Shown here piece after piece: positions 58,034 to 64,000 of a stretch of DNA of 64,000 bases. The notes beneath the pieces are model-generated. The model was not told the origin of the DNA, searched no databases, and saw only the letters and a program-made list of their open reading frames with translations. A program made the position numbers and the translations under genes. Source of the DNA: Canna indica. Lineage: Eukaryota; Streptophyta; Magnoliopsida; Zingiberales; Cannaceae. Numbering within the stretch: the first letter of the stretch is position 1; every line of letters begins with the position of its first letter. The stretch lies in assembly GCA_034359265.1 (NCBI GenBank), contig CP136890.1, positions 89,119,501 to 89,183,500 of the forward strand, given 5' to 3'.

Positions 58034-58558
58034 TTAAAAATCTCGGCTTTGGTTACTGAAGAGCTCCCAGCATGCGACTGCAGAATTATAATATTTAGCT
58101 TTAGGCTGGAAGCTATTCTCCATAAAACCCTTGTAATTGCCATGGAGAGCTGGACTCAGTTGATCATTGTGTAACAAGTTAACCTGAGACTTAACGGAAC
58201 AAGCGACCGGAGACAGGTCGCCGACGCCGGGGAAGAGGCTCGTTCTTGGTTGACCAATACCACCCGATGTCTTCTCCGAGAGAGCCTTTGATGATATCGA
58301 CGAATTCGAAGGGGCGGCGGCGCCGGTGAGGCGCTGCACCATCGACATGAACTCACTGCAAGTGGCATGGATGACCTTGGGCGAGACGGTGTAAATTATG
58401 ACCGGCTCACGTTGCTTCTGGGCCGGCGGCGGCTGCTGCTTCATGATCTTGCGCGATAGTTTCCCGACCTTGAGGGCGGGCGGCCTTGGGCCTTGCAGAG
58501 CTCGCAGGGGCGGCGCCGCGGGCGATGGTCGGCTCAGGGAAAGGTGAGAAGATTCCAT
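58034..58558 (-). CDS. VQ-motif protein (VQ8/VQ20/MKS1-like), copy 2
   Basis: 174 codons. Identical to copy 1 through the VQ motif (FMSMVQRLTG) and most of the rest, with a few substitutions (for example PLRALQ against PQRALQ). A 3-bp insertion and the absence of the GCGC present in copy 1 shift the last codons, so it ends KYYNSAVACWELFSNQSRDF. The VQ motif and basic region are intact, so binding to WRKY partners should be kept. Promoter with TATA at 58649-58658. Confidence 0.9.
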   Translation of the reverse strand: MESSHLSLSRPSPAAPPLRALQGPRPPALKVGKLSRKIMKQQPPPAQKQREPVIIYTVSPKVIHATCSEFMSMVQRLTGAAAPSNSSISSKALSEKTSGGIGQPRTSLFPGVGDLSPVACSVKSQVNLLHNDQLSPALHGNYKGFMENSFQPKAKYYNSAVACWELFSNQSRDF

Positions 58559-58648
58559 TCGTGCGGTGGCGGAGGTGATGGAGAGCTTGTAGTTATTGTA
58601 GAGAAATTAACGTAGTGCCGATGGATCGACTCTCCACGTATTTGAAGC

Positions 58649-58760
58649 ATATATATAAAGACGTACGTCAGGTCAAAGTAGAAATGTTCCACATCAGGCG
58701 AGGTCCAATGTTAATAGCCAATAGAAGTACGACGTATGTTGGTCAAAGTCAAAGTGGGTG
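58649..58760 (-). promoter_or_regulatory. VQ copy 2 promoter: TATA box and W-boxes
   Basis: TATA at 58649-58658. W-boxes (minus) TTGACC at 58671-58676, and TTGACC plus TTGACT at 58741-58752. The middle one is absent in copy 1, which reads GGTCGAAG in place of GGTCAAAG. Confidence 0.55.
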
Positions 58761-59565
58761 TCGGGCGCCTGTTTGGAGAGATGGCAAGGCGTAGATCGGT
58801 GATGACTATTTGCAATTGTCAACGTCTGATTTATGTAAAAAGAATAAAATTAAATATTAATTCCCTTTGTTGAAAGCTGAACGGGAATCAGCTCAAAAGT
58901 CAAAACTATCGTGTTGCCGGCTTAATTTGAGTCTGAACTTGGAAGAGTTCTGCACGTACGACGTCAGATGTAGATCACTAGTCAATTTGGTCGGTCAATA
59001 TTCAAGAAATTGTCAAACTTTTGAAGCTATCCAAATTTGCAGCCCTATGACGTCTTTATAAACAAATTAATGTAAATGTAAATACAGAAATTTCGAAACG
59101 TATTAAGATTTGAAAAATAATATATCGTAAACAAAAATTTAACATTCTAAAAATTTAATTGCTGAGTGTAGCTTTTTTATTTTCCAAATTCTTGTTTTAG
59201 TTTATTTCTGTTTCTTCAAATCCACCGCAATAAGTTTGTTATAATAGCTTTAATAGTTTTCTTCATCCACGTACATGTGAACCAATCTTCTTTGTATATG
59301 AATTTACAGTACTCCTAACTTTCCTTCCAGGAATTTCCAATATCTTTTAGCAAAGTTACATTGAATGAAGATATGTTTGATATCATCTTCAGCCTTATTG
59401 CAAATATAATCCTTTCTGGTTCTTTACCTGAAAACTTAGCAAATCAATTTCATGTAGGCAACTTCCCCAACTCCATAGTTACTTTCTTCTAGTTTATTAA
59501 TTTTGATTATTTCATCTTATTGTTGGTCAACCAAAGAAAATCTTTTTATATTTATATAATCGTGC

Positions 59566-59815
59566 TGTTAAAGTCTCACATTAGTTAAAATATGATCAAG
59601 ATAGTCTTTAAATAATTTAAACAATTCTCTTCTCATGAGCTAATTTTTGGGATAAGTTAGACCTACTAATTTCTTAATTAACATGGTATTAGAGCATATC
59701 ATGTGGTTTATATTATGTCACCCGCAGATGTCCAGTCCTGCAAAACTCCACGCTTCAGATATTCAATCCTGAGCGTAAAAGGTGTGTGTTAAAATCTCAC
59801 ATTGGTTAAAATATG
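59566..59815 (+). mobile_element. TRIM retrotransposon, copy in duplication 2
   Basis: LTR 59566-59683 (TGTTAAAGTCTCACATTAG ... TTAACA), primer site TGGTATTAGAGC (59684-59695), internal region with AGTCCTGCAAAACTCCACG, second LTR from 59787 cut after about 30 bp like its sister copy. The clean LTR start here defines the family's 5' end. Confidence 0.87.
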
Positions 59816-59862
59816 ATCCACAAAGTAATTAAAGAATGAGCAAAAATAGAGTTCACTGTAGA

Positions 59863-60500
59863 ATTTATTAATACACTCCTAGTAGCCTGAGATATCATAT
59901 TTTTTTGGATAAATTACACTGACATCCACTCTATTTATCCATGTGACACTCATCTCCTTTGTAACTAGCGGTGTTAAATGCAATCTATGATTTCTCCCTT
60001 ATGCCCCTTGCAGAAAAACCAGTAAAAGATATTTTAAAATAATTGAATAAATTTTTTTTTAAAAAAAAATTAAGAAATTATTTTATTATTTAATTTATTT
60101 TACGAAATTGATGCTAGTTGAATATGAAAATTAAATGTTAAGCACTCATGTGGTAAAAATATGAGAGAATAAGAATTAAATGACATAAGGGTATTTTTAT
60201 CATCAGTAAACATGTGCAGTGCACATGATAGATACTCCATTAATAATTTCCGTTAGTATTAGAGGTTTGTGTAATCTTTTACAAAATTTAAGAGGGTCAC
60301 AAGATAAAATTATAAATAGAAGAGATGTCAATATAATTTTACTAAAACTCAAGAAAAATAAGTATAATTTACCATATTTTTTATTACCATGGTTTCATTC
60401 TTCTTACTATTTTCTCTTCAAGTTTATTTTGGTGTACTCCACTAATTAGCTTCTTTGGAGCAACGCAGGAACCCACGTAATACATAGGAAACCTAAAATC
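59863..60500. other. intergenic stretch
   Basis: AT-rich, with A/T runs near 60045-60070. The frame at 60219-60449 has no recognisable family. Nothing else is supported. Confidence 0.4.
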
Positions 60501-60880
60501 TGACAAAAAATGTGTTTTGTGTTAAAATGTCGCCTGAGATGAAGATGAACAGTGGAAGAAAACAAGAGCATGAACCGAGAAATGAAGAGGTAGAATGTAT
60601 TCAAATAGGAAAAATGTAATGTTAGTTGACTCGGTCAACTTCAGCAGTTTATATACAACTGGGTTAGTGAGTAACAACGAGAATAAATGGATCTGCATCC
60701 ATTAACCCTTATCCATCACTTATTTTGAGAACTAAAGATTACGACTATGACCTTCACAAACTACAACACATAATTTTAAAGGAAAGGACATTAAAGTAAA
60801 TCTACTTATTACAAACTCATCTTCTTCTTTGCCTTGCAGTTCTGAAGCTTCAGTGTCTCAGCATCTTCAATCTCTCAACA
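60501..60880 (-). repeat. copia 3' LTR
   Basis: It starts (minus) TGTTGAGAGATTGAAGATGC. The far end is uncertain, around 60501-60511. A TATA-like TATATAAACTG lies at about 60648-60658 (minus). This LTR is unrelated to the TRIM LTR in the 39-kb chimera. Confidence 0.7.
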
Positions 60881-61408
60881 GTCCCCCCTCAAGTTGGGAG
60901 ATGAGTAAGGATTACTCATTCCCAACTTGCTAAGATTGTGAAGATGTTGCTTAGGTGTTAGCGACTTTGTAAAGATATCTATTGGTTGTTGTTTGCCGGA
61001 TATATACACTGGTTCAACTATACCTTGCAGAAATTTTTCTCGCACAAAGTAACAGTCGACTTCTTGGTGTTTGGTCCTCTCATGGAAGACGGGATTAGCA
61101 GTAATGTGCATTGCACTCTGGTTGTCACAGTAGATAAGGATTGGTTTCTTATCATCGATTGTCAATTCAGTTAGCAGCCTTATAACCCATAGGACTTCTG
61201 TAGTTACACTAGACATTGCTCGGAGTTCGCTTTCTGCGCTGGATCGACTTATGGTTGCTTGTTTCTTGCACTTCCATGTTATCAGAGATTCCCCTAGCTT
61301 GACAAGATACCCAGTAACTGATTTCCTTGTGATGTTGCATCCTCCCCAATCAGCATTACTGTAAGCAGCCAACTCGTAGCTTGATTTTGATGAATAAAAT
61401 AAGCCCAA
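60875..61408 (-). pseudogene. copia RNase H
   Basis: A 177-codon frame with YSNADWGGCNITRKSVTGYL, SSAESELRAMSS (catalytic Glu), YCDNQSAMHI (Asp) and TKHQEVDCYFVREK, ending just past the polypurine tract. It is the C-terminal end of the copia polyprotein. It is joined to the upstream frame (61533-61294; MTMTRSDIMFTVNYLSQFCN) by a frameshift. Confidence 0.9.
60881..60893 (-). other. copia polypurine tract
   Basis: The minus strand reads TTGAGGGGGGAC just before the LTR start and 3 bp after the RNase H stop. Confidence 0.85.
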
Positions 61409-61519
61409 ACCAGGGGTCCTTTTAGATACTTCAGTACCTTCAATGCTGCTCTGTAATGTGACTGCTTAGGTGTGTTACAAAACTGACTAAGGTAATTGAC
61501 TGTAAACATGATGTCTGAC

Positions 61520-62185
61520 CTAGTCATGGTCACATAAAGGAGTTTGCCTACTAGCTAGCCTTTTGTATGCTTCAGCATCACCGAGTGGTTCATCTGAATC
61601 AATGTCCTTCAGTTCAACTTTCTCATGGTATTGCATTGGAGTGCTTGAGGGTTTACAATTTTGTAAACCTGCTTCTTTTAACATATCAGTCACATACTTT
61701 CTTTGGTTCAAGTGAATTCCTACCTTAGTTCTGTGAACCTCAAGCCCAATAAAATATGTAAGCTTGCCCAGATCCCTGATTTTGAATTCTTCATTAAGTA
61801 AAGCTTTCATTCTTCTAATTTTCTCCTGATCACTTCCTATCATTATTATATCATCCACGTAGACTGATATAACAGCAATTTTGTCATTTGATTTCTTAAG
61901 AAACAAACAGGAATAAAAAATACACTAATTATATCCTTGCTTTATGATGCTAGAAGATAATTTAGAGTACCATTGTCTCTCTGCCTGCTTAAGGCCATAG
62001 AGAGATTTGAGCAGTTTGCATACTCGGTTGTCTCCCTCTTTCCCATAACCTGAGGGTTTGATCATGTACACTTCTTCATCAAGATCACCATGCAAATAAG
62101 CATTGCTTACATCTAACTGGTGTAGTGGCCAGTTCTTTGCTGCAGCTACTGCTAACAATATTCTAATTATGCCCATCTTAGACAT
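61520..62185 (-). pseudogene. copia reverse transcriptase (RVT_2)
   Basis: 62185-61925 has HQLDVSNAYLHGDLDEEVYM and KLLKSLYGLKQAERQWYSKL. After a stop (QGYN*), 61906-61520 carries the catalytic ISVYVDDIIMIGSD and FIGLEVHRTKVGIHLNQRKY. Upstream segments (62200-62398) are readable with stops. Confidence 0.9.
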
Positions 62186-62398
62186 TGGTGCGATGGTCTC
62201 ATGGTAATCTACTCATTCTCTTTGAGTAAAACCCTTTGGAACCAGTCTAGATTTATATTTTTCTATACTCCCATCAGGCTTGAATTTAGTTCTGAACACC
62301 CATTTACATCCCACCATTATTTTGCGTGGTGGTAGTTCAATTAGCTTTCAGGTATTGTTAGCCTCTAGGGCTTCTAACTCAAGTTGCATAGATTTTAC

Positions 62399-62911
62399 TC
62401 AACTTGGATTCTTGCCGGCAACTTCATAGGATGTTGGTTCCTGATAGGTGTCAATGACACTAAGGAAGGCTTTGTGTTCAGTGGGAATGTTTTGCAAGCA
62501 AGAAAAATTTGCCAAAGGATATGGGCTTGTTTTTTGAGGTTGGTTTTCTTTGGAATTGGGTGAGGATGCAGATGTTAATGGGCTACAATGATAGTCAAGG
62601 AGCCTTGCAAGTCTTTTCACAATTCTTTTGCTTTTTCTGGTTGGTGGTTCAACTAGTTGAGGTGAATGGGTGATTGACAATTGATTGTCTGTTTCATGTG
62701 AGTTGTTGAAGATTTGCTCACAAGGGTCTACAATGGATTGTAGTGAACTTTGGTCTTTGTCTACTTCTTGCACTTCAGTAGATGATTGCATTAGAGTGTC
62801 ATTGTCCTGATGTGAAGAGGAAATGTTTATGGGAGGTAAGTTTTCAGGTTCAATTTCACTACTGGTGTGTTTAGGAAACATGATTTGTTGGAGAGTTTCG
62901 ACATATATCAA
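62399..62911 (-). pseudogene. copia integrase-RT linker
   Basis: A Ser/Gln/Glu-rich 170-codon frame with TRKSKRIVKRLARLLDYHC, the usual variable linker with the RxSxR motif between integrase and RT. It overlaps the preceding frame through a frameshift near 62880. Confidence 0.75.
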
Positions 62912-63778
62912 AGGGGAAGATGTGTTCTATAAACTTGACATCTCTAGACACAACAATGGACTTGGTTTTGAGGTTGTATATCTTGTATCCTTTTTTCCCA
63001 TAAGGATACCCAATGAATACCCCCTCATCAGCCCTAGGATCTAGCTTGTCTCTACCCCTTCTAAGAGTGTTGGTGTAGCATAGGCATCCAAATTCCTTCA
63101 AATGATTTATATCAGGTTCCTTATTGTACAACAGCTTGTAAGGACTCTGGTTATCCAACATAGGACTAGGTAGCCTATTTATAAGGTATGTGGCTGTCAA
63201 TAGGCAATCACCCCAAAATCTAGGTGGAAGTTTAGATTGAAATTTAAGAACCTAGCCACTTGAAGCAAATGTCTATGTTTTCTTTCTACAATTGCATTTT
63301 GCTGAGGTGTTTCTACACATGAACTTTGATGGAGGATTCCATGTTTGGAAAGATACTCATTTATGGTTGAGTTGAAGAACTCACTTCCATTGTCACTCCT
63401 AATGGTTTTGACAGTCTTTGAAAATTGTGTTTGCACTAATCTAATGAATCCTATTAGAATGCTGGGTACTTGGGATTTAAAAGTGAATAGGTAAGTCCAA
63501 TAACTTCTAGTGCAATCATCTACAATAGTGAGAAAGTATGAATGACCATCATAGGTAGGATTTTTGTGGGGACCCCAAACATCACAATGTATCAAGTCAA
63601 AAATTTTTTTTGATTTATTTGTGCTAGAATGAAAAGGTAGTTTACACTGTTTTGCAATGGGATAAATGTTACAAACTAATTCAGAAGTCTGGTATATTTC
63701 AGGTATTCTACTTGACATCAGTTTCATTCTTGAACATGACATATGTCCTAATCTAATGTGCCACAACTCACAAGGCAT
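62871..63778 (-). pseudogene. copia integrase
   Basis: 63778-63197 gives the HHCC domain (LWHIRLGHMS; the first Cys pair reads CNIYPIAKQC, with a Cys changed to Tyr) and the rve core with D in IHCDVWG, D in IRSDNGSEF and E in NAIVERKHR. 63200-62871 continues with ATYLINRLPSPMLDNQSPYK and the EFGCLCY segment. A frame change lies between them at about 63198. Confidence 0.9.
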
Positions 63779-63989
63779 GATTATTGAGTAAAGTAGAAGC
63801 AGATAAAACTTTGGAAGGTGAAACTTTAGAATTGCCTGCTAGGATACTAGCTCCTTCCATCATGTATAGCCCATTCACTTCTCTACCAATCCCCAAAACC
63901 CTCCTCAATACTAGGTCCTGGATGACAAATGAATGAGGGTTAAATTCAACAGTGCAATTTATTTCTTTGGTTAACCTACTGATGGACAT
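63768..63989 (-). pseudogene. copia GAG-pre-integrase segment
   Basis: MSISRLTKEINCTVEFNPHS, FVIQDLVLRRVLGIGREVNG and LYMMEGAS form the segment between protease and integrase. The frame ends at NNHAL. Its homologue in the 39-kb chimera allows comparison. Confidence 0.85.
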
Positions 63990-64000
63990 GAGGTTGAAGT

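Larger units (their letters stand above)
57721..59862. repeat. tandem segmental duplication, copy 2
   Basis: See copy 1. The left edge abuts the cut end of CACTA5. The right edge reads GAGTTCACTGTAGAATTT, compared with GAGTTCCACTACTAGAATAT at the CACTA5 insertion in copy 1. Confidence 0.93.
60501..64000 (-). mobile_element. Ty1/copia element, 3' part, continues beyond window
   Basis: On the minus strand: GAG-pre-integrase, integrase, a linker, reverse transcriptase, RNase H, polypurine tract and 3' LTR, in copia order. gag, protease and the 5' LTR lie past 64000. The GAG-pre-integrase part is homologous to 46389-46713. Confidence 0.92.

Overview
The window is nuclear DNA of a flowering plant: AT-rich, with intron-bearing genes, a nuclear tRNA-Pro and almost every class of plant transposable element. 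The GC-rich 5' parts of the VQ genes and of a captured IBA57 fragment would suit a non-grass monocot, but this is a weak guess. Only four loci look like host genes: an IDA-like (IDL) peptide precursor (47.5 kb, +), a tRNA-Pro(AGG) (50.5 kb, +), and two tandemly duplicated VQ-motif genes (51.6-52.1 and 58.0-58.6 kb, both -). Everything else that can be recognised is mobile DNA.

Layout. 1-6.7 kb: a PIF/Harbinger element (+), with tandem repeats, a broken Myb/SANT-like ORF, a three-exon DDE transposase with one in-frame stop, a GRF zinc-finger ORF, two short hairpins and a candidate terminus. 6.7-14.2 kb: three LTR copies and two internal parts of a gag-only (TR-GAG-like) retrotransposon in -,+,- order, forming kilobase-scale inverted repeats full of GGTCGACC palindromes. 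14.2-35.1 kb: a nest. CACTA1 (-) is split by a Ty3/gypsy element (-, 5-bp duplication AAGAT). The upstream gypsy LTR is split by CACTA2 (+), and the second gene of CACTA2 is split by a hAT-type MITE (8-bp duplication CAAGCTAT) that carries a tRNA-like segment. 35.1-39.2 kb: mostly unannotatable sequence with a Tourist-like MITE, a CACTA end remnant, a possible LTR remnant and a LINE 3' end.

39.2-47.0 kb: a chimera in which TRIM-type LTRs flank a copia gag-protease segment. It is interrupted by CACTA3 (-, duplication GCA) and by CACTA4, a small CACTA-like element that has captured the start of an IBA57/COG0354 gene. 47.5-50.6 kb: the IDL gene, repeats, a MITE-like block and the tRNA. 51.3-59.9 kb: a 2.1-kb tandem duplication (VQ gene + TRIM) whose copies are separated by CACTA5. 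60.5-64 kb: the 3' part of a Ty1/copia element (-), running off the window.

Functionally, the CACTA1/2/3 family shares terminal and subterminal sequences. CACTA2 is closest to a complete tnp2 plus Transposase_24 pair, and CACTA1 and CACTA3 are deletion derivatives. The VQ promoters carry WRKY-type W-boxes, as expected for VQ proteins that partner WRKY factors. All family calls come from reading translations and repeats by eye; no database search was run.
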